Below, one piece after another: positions 1 to 12,600 of a DNA stretch of 64,000 nucleotides. The first letter of the stretch is position 1; each line of letters starts with the position of its first letter. This stretch comes from Pararge aegeria (Eukaryota; Arthropoda; Insecta; Lepidoptera; Nymphalidae): NCBI RefSeq assembly GCF_905163445.1, contig NC_053194.1, positions 17,774,921 to 17,838,920 on the forward strand, given 5' to 3'. The position numbers and the translations under genes are program-made. Below the pieces are notes generated by a model. That model worked only from the letters and a program-made list of their open reading frames with translations, was not told where the DNA came from and ran no database searches.

Positions 1-154
1 ATAGTCCTTTAGATTTTCGCAGAACGAAAACTAAAATCAGTAGTACAATTTATTACAACTGAATAAGACCTATTTTCCTTTGGCGGTCTCATATGCAAAA
101 ACTACTTGTAGTGAGCCGATAAGGGGTTGATGATGGCACGGTGTGGGTTGGCAG

Positions 155-334
155 AACTTCATATGCGGCGACTGGCTGCACCTCGACATGACGGGCGTGG
201 GGCGCGTGGCGCCGGAGGCGGGCGCGGCGCCCACCTACCTGGCGCCGCGCCGCATGTCGGGCCGCCCCACGCGCACGCTCGTGGCCTTCCTGGCCGCCGC
301 CGCGGGCCAGGGCGGCGGCGAGCCGGGCCAGTAG
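155..334 (+). CDS. M17 leucine aminopeptidase-like protein, terminal exon (partial)
   Basis: This is the last coding exon of a gene that begins left of the window. A splice acceptor (gggttggcag) precedes it, and the reading frame runs AAC TTC ATA to TAG at 332-334. The 59 residues include GDWLHLDMTGVG and, further on, RMSGRPTRTLVAFL. These match the C-terminal end of M17 (cytosol/leucyl) aminopeptidases, where a W-x-H-L/I-D stretch is followed by GMxGRPTRTL and a short tail. The M17 metal-binding and catalytic residues lie upstream and are not in view. Codons are strongly GC-rich, unlike the surrounding DNA, which supports real coding sequence. The tail is rich in Ala and Gly and ends EPGQ. 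M17 enzymes are two-metal exopeptidases that remove N-terminal residues; activity cannot be judged from this exon. The family call rests on recalled motif similarity. The exact paralogue is unknown. Confidence 0.72.
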   Translation, partial: NFICGDWLHLDMTGVGRVAPEAGAAPTYLAPRRMSGRPTRTLVAFLAAAAGQGGGEPGQ

Positions 335-477
335 AGACTGCACCTACGTGCGAAGCGTTCCAACCCACACGAAACGAGATAAATACGTGCCGATTTTATA
401 ATACATAAATTGACAGGTTTCAAAATATTGCTATCCCTCTCAAACAGTGCGTAAAGAACAGTGCCATTGTTTGGACG
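335..477 (+). other. putative 3' untranslated region of the aminopeptidase gene
   Basis: This sequence follows the TAG stop directly and turns abruptly AT-rich. No AATAAA is present. AATACA at about 399-404 and ATAAA at about 404-408 are the nearest weak signals. The block ends where SINE-B copy 1 begins. The transcript end is therefore not fixed. Confidence 0.35.
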
Positions 478-806
478 ACCTCCCTAGCGCGTGTATCTCG
501 TGTTGAGCGCTGTAGTAATAAGTGAGAGGTCCTGGGTGGGTCAGTAGGGGCAATTTGGATACTAATAATTTTTCAATTTGCTCTGATCTGGTCTGGTGGG
601 AAGTTTTGGCCGTGGTTAGTTATCACCCTAGCGAAAAAACGCGCCGCAAACAGATTTAGAGCTTCGGTACGATGACGCGTAGAAACCGATAAGGTGTATA
701 ATACATAAACCCAAATAAATTAGCCCGTTTAAATCTTAGACTGCATATTTACTTAAACCCGACGTAACTGCAGTCAAGGGTCAACTTTTAGTGGAATAAA
801 AACAAA
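478..806 (+). repeat. SINE-B copy 1 (tRNA-related)
   Basis: A plus-strand copy of a repeat found at least five times here. It has a degenerate tRNA-like head, then the shared body (gtctggtggg ... ggccgtggttagttatcacc ... cgtagaaaccgat), and the tail cagtcaagggtcaacttttagtggaataaaa. The tail matches the copies at 26401 and 32775 closely. It lies directly downstream of the aminopeptidase exon and could supply a polyadenylation signal (aataaa at about 711-719 and 795-800). Confidence 0.75.
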
Positions 807-3063
807 GTGGAGCACTACTGTTCAAAACTATCAATTTGAGTTTTATTTAGAGATTTGTGTACAATGTAATTGACACCATGGTCTACCCTATTTTATGGTC
901 TCAACTGTGATTACTCTCGAGAAATATTTATTTTATATGAACATAACGGATATCTCATTCATTTTCATCGGCATATTGTATTGTAAAATGGTCTAGTTTG
1001 GCACAATGCATCATTTAGCAATTTTTTTTATTGATGATGCGGGAATAGGTCCCTTGTAACTTTTTGATTGTCAGTACCCCTAAGCGGTTTCTATCAAAGT
1101 AAAATGCCTCATATAATGTTCACCGCCAGACCTGTATAAGCTTAGTATAAGATTGGCCTGCCCGCAAGTAAAGTAGGTACCTAGTTTTAGTGTATCGAAA
1201 CACTGTAACGTCAAAGCAAAATGGATTATATGTTCTTGTATTAGATTTGCAAATTCTGTGCGCTCTGCTGTGGACGAATTTGGACGTTTTGAATGTCGAT
1301 AGTGCAAATCTACGTTCGCTTATTATTGGTAGTACAATTATTTTACTCACGACACTGTTCAAGTTCAGAAGGTATAAATTATAGGTGGACCAAAGCCGGC
1401 AATCTAACCAAGGACTATGCGGCCAGAGACCCTCTGTCATATCCTTACTGTAGCTTCTACTTTAAAAGCCAATTATTAACCTAAATCCCCTAGATTTGTG
1501 GTAATAGTATTTATACTATATTTTTATTAATATTCGTACTTCCTAGTCAGTGGTAGGTAGATTTCATTCAAACATTGTGCTAGTCAATTTTCGTTATTTA
1601 AAAATAAAAATCTGTAAAGTGGGTACCGTCTTTTTCTTTGATAATTTTTCAAGATTTTCGTTATGAATGGTACGTTTTTTAAATAAAATGTTGCTATACC
1701 AAACAAGAAAGTAAAAAAAATATTTACTTACATAAAAGACAAGTTAGAAAAAATGAACTACCTGTATAACTTATTTACTAAGTCTAGTTTTCAATTCAAA
1801 GTACGTTATATAAAAAACTGCCTATTATTCTCTCATGATGGTAAGTAACAAATAGTATTCTAACAGAAAATTAAAACTGTACGTAGGATTTCCATAAAAG
1901 GATGTACCAGGATTTGAACCTGCGTCTCTACGATAACAATTCGCAATTTTGAACAACAGGTACAAACAAATTTAATGTTGGGCTACAAAAGAATTCAGAC
2001 ATGGGCTAAATAATTTCCATAACAAAAGATTTTATTCAAATTAAACGTAAATTCTTAAGAAATCTAATTAAGTCAATATTCTCGCTATGCAAAGCTCAAG
2101 TTATTGCCGAAGAGGGCTCTGGCGACAATTGTCAAACAGGCAAGTAATTCCGGGCTTAGATTAAGTTTTTAGAATTTAATAGACTATACAATTCATATCA
2201 TGGTGATAAAATACTCCACTTTACTAACGTGCTTTAGTCGATTTAGCACCAACTAGTTTCGAACTCGTCCTGGGCTCTTTAAGTCGTAGTTTTCAAGTAC
2301 GGAAACAATGATGTCAGGGTAAAATTAACCTTATGAACATTGTATTTAAGTTCAACTTCGTATATTTAGTACCAGCGCTTCTAGCGGAGTGTTTGTACAA
2401 TGAAACATATACCTAAAACCAGATGAAACTCACGTGTGAGGAAGAGTTAGTTAGGTCAGTTAAACCTTTAGGCTATGGGATTGTCAGTTTTTGGTCCATT
2501 AGCTCTAACGTTGCATGTTTCCATACTCGAAAACCACAGGGGCTCACGCTCAACGGGACTCGCTTTGCGGCGTAGTTAATAGAATTTAAGTTAAACAATG
2601 TGCTTTAAAAAATAAGGCACAGTAATGAGTTTGAATTAATTTAATTTACAGATACAACTTAATTTATAATAAATTATTATCAAACATACAAATACAAGCA
2701 CAATAATTACGAGACTCCTACAGTAATGCTATCATAATATTATACTCTGAGAAACAAATACTCATTACAGGAAGAGTGAAATAAAACACCGATGCTTATT
2801 GACCTAAAAATGAAGAAACATTTATTTTCAGTATGTCTTTTGTATAATTTAATAACAGAATTAATCAAATGGTAAGAGAATAACTGAGCGGAGCACTCCA
2901 CCGACAATAGAAATATAATATTATTTATCAAGTAATTTACAGATACAATTTATTAATTCATGCAGTACCAATTAATCTAATGTATTCGTTTACTGAGTCA
3001 ATTAAGTTGAAACGTTCAATAAGTAATGTACGGCGGCGTACCGCCCGCTACGGTCGCGGTATC
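807..3063. other. AT-rich intergenic sequence between the convergent genes
   Basis: Both strands were read and no gene is visible. Open frames are short and lack family motifs. There is no clear repeat copy, apart from a weak tRNA-like box B pattern near 1905-1930 (accaggatttgaacctgcg). This is the gap between the aminopeptidase 3' end and the Cam 3' end, so parts may belong to either 3'UTR. Confidence 0.5.
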
Positions 3064-3649
3064 TTCTTTTTTTTTTTTTTTTTGAAGGATTTTTCAAATT
3101 TTTAATCTTCACGTATTTTATAAATATCTTATACTTGAAAAAAATTTACATTATTATCCATATAGAATGCTGAGCGGAAGGAACTTCAATGACGTCATTC
3201 GGTTGGAATTTAGTACCGTCCACAATGCGTACGACATGAAATAGGGCTGACTTGTCACTCTCACAGTTCCGTGTAGCGAACCATTGCGGTGTTGCGTTGT
3301 CTTTTTGCTCGACGAGATGGAGTTGGTGGTCGGCCCTCGGGCGGGCGGGTCCCTCCGCTCAGCAGCGCACTCACACGGCCCCACAGCGCGACGCACACTA
3401 TTCGCTCGCCTATGTACCGCTACACTTGAAGTTTTCTTCCTTACATAGTAAAATTAACGGAATACTTTAAAGTCTAAATAACGAGGGAGGGCGCGCGCGC
3501 CTCCGATATACCTTAACTGAAACGATGACAATAGTAATTTATCGCAAACACTAGAGAAATGCAGGTCCAATACGATGGTAATATTGTGTGGCATGAAACA
3601 AAATGTATATTAAAATTCTCTGCTTTATACACACACACTAGCCGGCGCC
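3064..3649 (-). other. Cam: putative Cam 3' untranslated region
   Basis: On the minus strand this follows the calmodulin stop codon (3650-3652). The nearest usable signal is ATTAAA (plus-strand tttaat at 3101-3106). About 17 nt further on is a genomic run of 17 A on the minus strand (plus T17 at 3067-3083). A GC-rich stretch near 3310-3400 makes a minus-strand open frame at 3154-3396 that resembles nothing known and is probably chance. AATAAA motifs further left (near 2820 and 2945) could serve longer isoforms. The transcript end is inference. Confidence 0.45.
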
Positions 3650-3678
3650 TCACTTCGACGTCATCATGGTGACGAATT
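3650..3678 (-). CDS. Cam: Cam terminal coding exon (residues 141-149)
   Basis: The minus strand reads gtttgctttcag then AATTCGTC..., and AA completes Glu141 begun by the final G of the upstream exon. It then codes FVTMMTSK and TGA (plus tca at 3650-3652). At 29 nt it is short, but the acceptor, phase and residues all agree with calmodulin. Confidence 0.96.
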
Positions 3679-6600
3679 CTGAAAGCAAACAAACGGACTA
3701 GCATTAGTTGGCGTCGCGCGGCGAACGAACACAACAGAGACCGACAGAGATGCAACTATGAAACCTGTTAGACCAAAATATATCTCTAGGATACAGGACT
3801 TATTGTGAAACGAAACCAAGACCGCGTCGAGTACGCGCCGCGCAAAGACGCGTCCGCCGCGGCGCGTGCTCGGCGACAGTGAACATAATAAGAAACCACA
3901 AGAAACGGTCGTACCTGCCATGCCACTACACAGGGATTATGAAATACCACCCTCTGGTACATCGTCAATCAATCGTTATAGTCCGGTGACAATAATGGAA
4001 CGTAAGGTATGTCATGTGGCCGGTACTGCGAACTGCTCGGCTCGGTTCGCTGGTTATGTTTGCTGCTCGTTTTACGGAAGGCGGTTCAAGCTATGGTACA
4101 AAGCGCGACAAGCGGGGACGATCTATCAGCGGCGGGAATCGCCAGGTGGTATTTCTATAGGAAAGATTCTATACAGACATTAGATACATGCACCGGAGGC
4201 GGTCCCGCGCCCCTAGCACTGAACTTTCCGTTAAAATACACATCTGCCACAGCGGGAGTATGTAAGAGCCAAAACCAACATGTTTTAACAACAATTTCGG
4301 TGCTAGGGGCGCGTTATCGAATAGCGGTCGGCCTCGAAAGTTAGAGAGGCACAACAGAGTGAGATCCCAGAGTGCGGGGAGAGGCGGGGCGGGGGCTACC
4401 ATGTCAGAGGGTGAGACAACGAGCAGCAAACCACAGCAGGTAGGTACCTAGGGGACGCGCTAGCGGCGCGCGCAACGCAGTATCGGTTAGTACTCGTAAG
4501 CGCAACGCGAGCGCGCGCCGCGTGCTAGCGGCTGCCGTCGCCGCGCGCGAATATCATTTTCGCGAGCGCATGGAAGTCTGCAAGAAGAAACGCTCGGTCG
4601 GCTCACACTGCGCCAAGCTGGCCGGGCGGAAGCAAACTTAAGAGCATTTGACTCGTTCCAGTTACACGTCACATACGCCCGAGCACCTACGTTCAGTTAG
4701 TACAAGATTTACTCTAGCAATCGAGGAGTGATTTTCGCATATCACCGTAAAATGGGCCTATTTTACTTGTTTCAAAACCGCAAATCCCACACTGCAGACA
4801 AATTTGAGTATCAAAACAATACATATAAGATCCATTCTACACTGATGATCAAGTGTATCAATACTAGATAAAGAAAACGACTGTAAGTGAGAAAATCTTG
4901 TACTAAGGGTACATATCAGTTTAGTAAACTTTTCGGTTTCTTGTGAAACGGACTTACGACTGTTACAAATTTAACTATGCTTATAACTTATTTGCAGATA
5001 ATACACATCATGTGCGTTGCGGTGTGATCAACAGACTAAATTCGTCTGGTGTAAAACTGACCATCTCATATGACTGTATTAAAAACAGAATTTTAAATGT
5101 TCAATTCGCTACAAATGTTGCTCAATTAATAAACGTGTGACTAGAGTAGACTGAACTGAATTAATAGTGAGTCAAATACTCTTCACCAATAGTTCCCATG
5201 CATTTCCTTGTGTTGGTATTATTTACTGAAGTATTTTAGGAACCACCACCCATTAATGAAGACGAAACAAAGGATTTCAGTCAACTGAGGTCCAGGTTAC
5301 AGGATACTTAGAACTCACATGCACGAAGTGGTTACTATAAACCCAAACCATTTTCTTTTCTTACATTATATTATGTCATCTTCATAAATAACGATTGATT
5401 GCAATGTATCCAATGAGAGTCCATTAATGCACAAGTTCGCTTTCTAAGAATTATATTTTCAGGTATCTAGAAAAAGTTTAACTTCTGTCCTCTACTGATA
5501 TTGTGTGAGGTTTGATATTCTGTTACATTCATAACGTTTCAATATAATTGCATCGTTAACATCGATTCGAGAGAAAATAATTATTGTGGCAATTAATAAG
5601 TATACAATTAACGTAATTCTGTTACGGCAATTGTATCTTACTCACGTTATCATCACCACAACATCACATCAACAAATTAAGTTTGTGTATATAATGTATA
5701 GTGACGCAGTTGGCATTCGGACTCGTAAAATCGCTTGTCGCCTTGGCAGACTTTGAGGGTGCGATTCTCAGAGGAAACCAGCTGCTAGGTTTACCGATGC
5801 ATGCAAATGCGCAAAGCAAGTCCATATGGGATTGGCATGACTCGTCGAACGGTAACTCTTCTGCAAGTGTAATCTTAAAAGAAAAGGTGCTGTAGTCACG
5901 ATTTCTCCTGTAACTCCTGTATGTTGCTGAGCTTCAACAGCTTAGAAAGGCGCGAAATTGCTTAAAGAAACTGCTGATGTTGGGCGCATGGCGCTAGACT
6001 GAAGATGCTTTAAAGGCGTGAAGTAGCTCAAGGAAGCTACTGACCTCGTTTGGCCTAATGTCGCTGGATTTCAGCAGCTTAAAAAGGCGTGAAGTGGCTT
6101 AAGGATGCCTGATCTCGTTAGGCCCATGTCGCTAGACTGAAGAAGCTTAAATAGGCGAGAAGTGGCTCGAGGGAGCTGCTGATTAGATCTGGGTCGCAAA
6201 AATGCGTGGCGTACTCACCCTCGTAATTGACCTGGCCGTCGCCGTCGATGTCGGCCTCGCGGATCATCTCGTCGACTTCCTCGTCGGTGAGCTTCTCTCC
6301 GAGGTTGGTCATGACGTGGCGCAATTCCGCGGCGGAGATGAACCCGTTGCCGTCCTTGTCAAAGACGCGGAACGCTTCGCGGATCTCCTCCTCGCTGTCC
6401 GTGTCCTTCATTTTACGCGCCATCATCGTGAGGAACTCGGGGAAGTCTATCGTGCCGTTGCCTGGAATCACAAACATAATTTTGCTTTACAAACTAATAA
6501 CAATATTTAAAAATCAATAACAACTAGGTGCTTAAACCCATTTAATTAAATCTTTAATTAAAACATGCCCAAGGGTAACCCCCTAAAAAAAACATTGCCT

Positions 6601-9600
6601 AAAATAGAATACTTGATTGCTTTATTGAATTCCTTTGAAAAAATATTTATCGGCGCGAGTTAAAGAAATTGAAAGTAGAATGAACTTAAATGGCGAAACT
6701 GATTTAAAATCAAAACAAATTGAGCACTAAAAATAAACACCGTACGATTATCTAAGAAAGGTTAAAAGGGAAGAGTCGCAGGTGCTGGGAGTATTATTAT
6801 TTTCGCGATTAATGCGCCTGATCAAAAGAAGCGCCAAATGTTTACAGAAGCGCCGCCGGAGTTATTTCGATATAAGTCCGTGCGCACACATATACAATGT
6901 TATCTTTCAACTATTTGCACACGTATTGTTTGTGGTTGGTTCAAGTATTATTGGTGTGTGGACACAGATAGCATGTCGATGACCTCATCTTACCTGAACC
7001 TACTACCGAGGAAGTCTAGATCGGTTTAAGGTTATAGAGATTTTAAGCACTAAGTAATAATATATTCTGTTCTTCTTTATAATACATTTATTAAAAGTAA
7101 AATACGAAATACTTGAAGAAAGTTAGTTGTAGTAGGCAGTTGGTACATTCGATAAATACAAACTAATAATTCATCAGTCATCGACCATCTCTCTGAATAA
7201 CAAATATTCTTCTACTTATTAGTAGTTCCTACTAGGTGGTTTCCTCAAAACGGTTCTCACTTTTCAAGGTGAGATAAAAATTAAGCGTTAATTAGTTATT
7301 AATCACAAAACTGCCCGCTATACCTGTGCCTACTGACACAACGTGCGTCAACAAATAATCGCAAAAGCCTTGTAACGCAAAATAATTTACCTCGATGCAT
7401 CACATCACAGTTATACAACTTGTTTACACCGCTGTCCCTCACATTAGTGTATAAAATGGCAGAACAAAGGATCATGTAGATTTACTGAGAAGTGTAAAAC
7501 GAAGGCGTTTTAATACGAATTGGCGATAAATGTTGCCTAAATTATATTGCGAATAAAAATAACTTTCTACGAGCTCGTTTCCAATGAAAATTGTGGTAAA
7601 CGATTCCACGAAACCATGTAAATTATTGAATACGCTCAAGATCCCAATTCTGAAGCAATTAATGCAATTGTACAATAAAAACGTCAAAGAACTTGGAACA
7701 ATTTCCTGCAACAAAGCTAAACTATTTAATGTATTTTCCATAATATGTTCTTAAAAATGATGATGATTATAATTATGATGATGATGATAATTATGATGAT
7801 AGTCTTGCCACGTAACTTTTGGTCTTCACCCCTTAAAATTTTGTCTCTCTTGAGTGACGTGTGGAAACAAGCAAGTTATATACATAAGGGGGCCCACGCT
7901 CCTTTGTTATGAGGTAGCCACTAACGAAGATATTACGTTTTTCTCTTATTTCTTGTATTCCAAAAATTCCACTACACATACCTATTATATGACAGCAATT
8001 TGTTTTCAATCTTCCTACGACATGGTGAGAATTCGTCGTCTGATTTTGTTGCAACAACAGGCGAAATCCATCACGCCTATTATCTGGGGATGTTTCCGTA
8101 CTCCTGTACCTATATGTTAATAATGCGAAAGTGATAACACGCCAAAGTATTGTAACAAAACTGTCCTAAATTCCTCGACCGAAAATGGCTAGACACATCG
8201 TCTCGTCAATCATTAACAAAGGGGGTGAACGTTCCGGCGTTGCAAAAATAAGTGCGGGTTAAGTTTGGATTTGCTAATTTTGGGGTAACCTTTCCGTCGC
8301 GTATTGGAGGTTATATTTATACCCTGCGTAGAGCTTTGGGGAATGCAGGCCGAGCAGCTCTCGCTTCTGGGACACATCTGGACTGGTGACGTAATATAAA
8401 CACCTTCCCGGTCTTCCCCAAAATGTTTAAAGCACTTGAGAAATACACGACAACGTAATAGTTATGCCGAAATATATTTTTAGTCGATTGAATATGTTGG
8501 TATTTTAATAGGACGCTGGGAGTGCTTTATAATCTTTAGATCAGTACAGCCTAATTAATTGAAACCAAATTAATGCAAAATGTATGTCAAGCGCCAGTTG
8601 AGAACGAGCGTTTCGTGCTTTTTACACGGCTATTGCAGCCATGCGATGAGCTTTTATCTCTACAGTAAAAGGATGACATTACAATTTTCGAACTTAGTAA
8701 TTGAGCCTAGTTAATATTTGAAACTTTTTAATTATTTATGAGAAGATACGTTGTTTTTAAGTTAAAGTAACTTCATTGAGGATGCCATAACCCGTAAATA
8801 AACGATGCCTTATTATTATGCGGCATGATAGTTTAATTGGTAGCTGTTTCTCAGGAAAAGCTATTGACATGAATCGCGATCGACCTCTGTATGAACGTAA
8901 CGATCACTCCTCGTGGTCATCAGTAGCAATTTAAGAAGTGAATCGTTCTCGCCCGGGTGGGCAGGGCATTGTTCAAGGAGCAACAATAGGCTGCCTTACC
9001 TTGAAAGATGACACGCACGATGGCTTTTTGCAAACAAAACTCAATACAATATTGTGAATTTATATTTCTTATAATTTGTCAAAGATCACCGTTTAGTATC
9101 TGTAGTTTTTCGCACTAGGGTTATTCTTTGTATTTTGTCTGTGTACTGCACATTTCAATGAATGACCTATGGCACACTGTCAAACTATGTCCCCTAGATG
9201 AACATATGGACCTTTTCGGGACAAAGCTATTTGCAAAACGTGAGTGTATTTCGCCTTCAGATAAAAATGAATTGCAGTGAGTGTAATCTATAAATGGTTA
9301 TTAAAGTTTATAATTTAACCATTGAGGAATTGCCCTATTTGTCGGAAGATCTTCATCTCATCCTCAACATTTCAATAAAACAAACTAGACCATAAACACA
9401 TGATGGACATGGATGGGTATCCACGAGGATACGTCTAAGTTTAATTGTTTAATTTATTTATTTATTTCCAACTTACGACTAGTTTTACAGGAATTTTCCT
9501 AATGCACTGGCGTAGATACTGATGCCTACCTACATACTATACTTTATCAGTGTAGCAAATGCACCACAAAGCAACCTTTGTGAGTTAATGTTCCTGTACC

Positions 9601-12600
9601 TCTGTACCAAATAATAGAACATTAAAAAGCAAGATGACGAAACACTACACCCTGTCAATGAGTAAAAGTATTGATAAAAATCGGTCCTTATCTGTAAGGG
9701 GATAAAGAACAGTCTGATAAAATAAAACAATCCGTAAAGCTCCGGTTCACTAAATAGCATGAATATCACGGCAAAGACAAAATGTGAATGTCGGATGTCT
9801 AGCACAAGCACCGCTCGTGTGGTTTGCGGGATTGTGGTGTGCTCCAGTTTCCGCTTGAAATATGACGATCAGAGATTATTGCACACCAAATATGACAACT
9901 TTATATTGCAATATTCACATTCATCTAAGCGACTTCGAAGAATTTCTTATCTTCTATGGAAGTTAAATCATAATCATCCTAAATCATCAAAAGTTAATTG
10001 GTCATATTAATCCTGACATAGTATAAAACATAATTTTTAGATATTGGATCAAAACAGACGTTACTTTGCGGATAATTATTTAGATACAAAATGACTTTCC
10101 AAAAAGGACTTTCTATTTCATTAGGATTTGTCTGGACTTTATATCGATTAGTTATTCAGAGGAAAAGCGGAGTGTAGGTAAAATGAGAGACCACAATTTA
10201 AACTTATTCAACAAAAGAACAACTAATGTTCTGAATATTTGAAATATCACATGACGAGTGCAAGTTCTTAAGCTAATAACACTTTACTGATGGTGATCAA
10301 TCCATTGTCACGAAACATATTTCTTTTGTTAATTAGTATATAATGCCATATTGTTTTTAGTCTAAAGCCGAAATCCTGACTTTTTGCAGTCCACGACTGA
10401 ATACCTTTTACTGGGCGAAAAAGAGAGTAGCTAGATGGCGCTGCTCCGATTCCATATAAATCGTAGTTAACTTTCGTGCGATATAATAAATAAACACAGT
10501 TAGGAAATCTTACACTAGAAACTCTACACCACACTTAACTAACTAACTAAGAACTAACCATCCTCAGTCAAAATAACTATATATTATAGGTGTAAGAAAT
10601 TTGAGTTTCAACAACTTTATTATTGCCAGATCCTTTGACTGAATGAATAAAAAGTGTGCACGTGTTTCGACAACTAAATAAACCAACCGAGACCTATGTC
10701 TCGAATGTAAAAACAGTGAATGAACGTAGAATTTTGAATAGCTTGTCATTATTGTCACAGCAGTGTAACTATCACGTAATGCAAATTGCGAAAATCCAAA
10801 AATACGACTCCAATTACTCATGCCGTCGTAGGAAACCTTGGCTGGTAATAAGATTAATTTGTATGCTGATAAAGTATCGCGAAGTGAACATAAGACGAAG
10901 CCTTAGCGGGCGGCGGCGGCAAGGACGCATGACGCCACGAGCTGCGATGGCGTCAGCTTAGCAGTGCCTGTACCTACCTACCTAAGCCTAATGCCCACTA
11001 GCACATTCCTTATTAGAGACTCCAAATAAGAAATGTTGAAAAAATTAAACTTGTTGATTTTCTCAACTCTATTACGGCTTTTTACAAATCCCGTAGGAAC
11101 AGCTAATTTTAGTGGAATAGTTTAATAATACATGCCCATGTTACTTCACGTCCGATGAACTAAATCTATGCATAAAAATCTGTTGATTCGTTGCTAATTC
11201 AGGGCATGAAGGAAGGACACACAAACAAAGAAACATTTTTGAACTCATAATTTAAAAAGATTCGAACCTTTTCACAACAACAAAAAAAAAACTTGATTTG
11301 TCTATTTTTTTTTGTTAGCGTACAAAATATTTTGGTATCAAAAAAAAAAAGACTAAATAAATCACCTTTTGTTTGTATTATGATAACATTTCGAGTCACT
11401 ATTTAAACTTATATGGGAGTTAGCCCAATCCTGGCAGCTTTTAACTTTTTTGGCAGTTTCAATTTCAATATAGGGGAGACCTATATATTACAGTTGAAAC
11501 TGCTAACTGCCCATTAGACTATTTGTCATATATTAGCACCATTACATTTCGCACATTCTGGTATAACTACTTTTTTGCACATAAACTTGTCATGTTTGAC
11601 TCCGCTGAGCGTCGGTGCCTCCTTGCGAGCACATTCCTTACAAACTGCGTCATTGCAGTAGGCTCTCCGCGTCCTAGCTGCTAGTAATACATTTACGATG
11701 ATAAATACTAGTCATTAATTAATGACGAAATCCATTACATAGTGCCTTAGTAATAGAGGAAGTATAAATAGGTCTGCGCCATTGCGCAGAAAAGTCTAAT
11801 TCAATTGAATTGTTCTATTATAGTACTTAGGATTTTCATTTCACGCTTACTTCGGTAACTAATTTATAAGATTATCATAGTGAGTTGAGAAAACGCTGGT
11901 AAATTTTAGACTCCAAAGGGTTTTTAACTAATGAGAAGCGTGAATTTTTTTGGATTCGGATGTTCTTCTATAAACAAAGGTTTTTGATGCAGAATTGCCA
12001 TTATAATTCGTAATATCTAAAAACCACAAGGTCCGTCGGTTCTACGTCCATTCATTACACTGTTCGTAACTTTTTGTAGTTATGCCGTTAAATAAGGTTA
12101 TTATAAGTAATATTAATATTATTTTGAGGTTCTCAAAATGACAGTAATGCTGTTTCTTCAATCAAGCAAGGCAAAGGCAAGCTTGTAATTCGCCTAAATA
12201 TGGCCGAGCAAAGATAAATTACTAAAAATTAGAGCCAAAACAGGTTGGACAGGCATCATATGATCAGACTATTGTATTACGAAACTCGAAATTGCATTGC
12301 AAAGTACGATTTAAAGGCAGCAATGCGATTAAAATACTCCTCTTCCTATTAGCACTCTCCATACAGTGTATGCCGCCATTGGTGCGAAAGGTGTGGGCCA
12401 ATAGAAGACATTGCAATCATCACATTGGCCGCAGCTCAGGATTTGTAATACAAGCCCAGACCGGTGTACTGATGACGTCGCGCACGTAATGTTAATGATT
12501 ATTGATTGTCAGTAGTAATGTAACAATAGAAATGGCGAGGGCATGCGGAAGTCGCCAATTATCACAAGGATGGCACACATACACCGGCTATCGATAGCGC

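Larger units (their letters stand above)
3679..6218 (-). other. Cam: Cam intron 3
   Basis: The donor reads gtgagt (plus actcac at 6213-6218) and the acceptor ctttcag. At 2.54 kb it is the shortest Cam intron. It holds a GC-rich block (about 3700-4660), the two exons of a candidate plus-strand gene, a tRNA-like repeat fragment (5700-5895) and a tandem array (5923-6197) starting about 20 nt from the donor. Stretches 4666-5239 and 5312-5699 are AT-rich with nothing recognisable. Confidence 0.93.

Noticed and set aside
127..423. Other-frame and minus-strand frames over the aminopeptidase exon
   Set aside because: Shadow frames of a GC-rich exon; only the frame with GDWLHLD and GRPTRTL matches a family.
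1900..1935. Possible tRNA gene (box B-like accaggatttgaacctgcg)
   Set aside because: No cloverleaf partner stems or box A at the right distance; at most a decayed SINE head.
5923..6197. CRISPR-like array
   Set aside because: The units are contiguous and diverged with no unique spacers; it is a minisatellite in an insect intron.
6118..6477. Calmodulin variant of 119 codons with a C-terminal extension past EGEYATHFC
   Set aside because: The extension is intron 3 sequence and the tandem array. A canonical donor lies at 6217-6218 and the true last exon is at 3650-3678.
6202..6520. Plus-strand frames of about 100 codons opposite Cam exon 3
   Set aside because: Antisense shadows of the conserved calmodulin exon.
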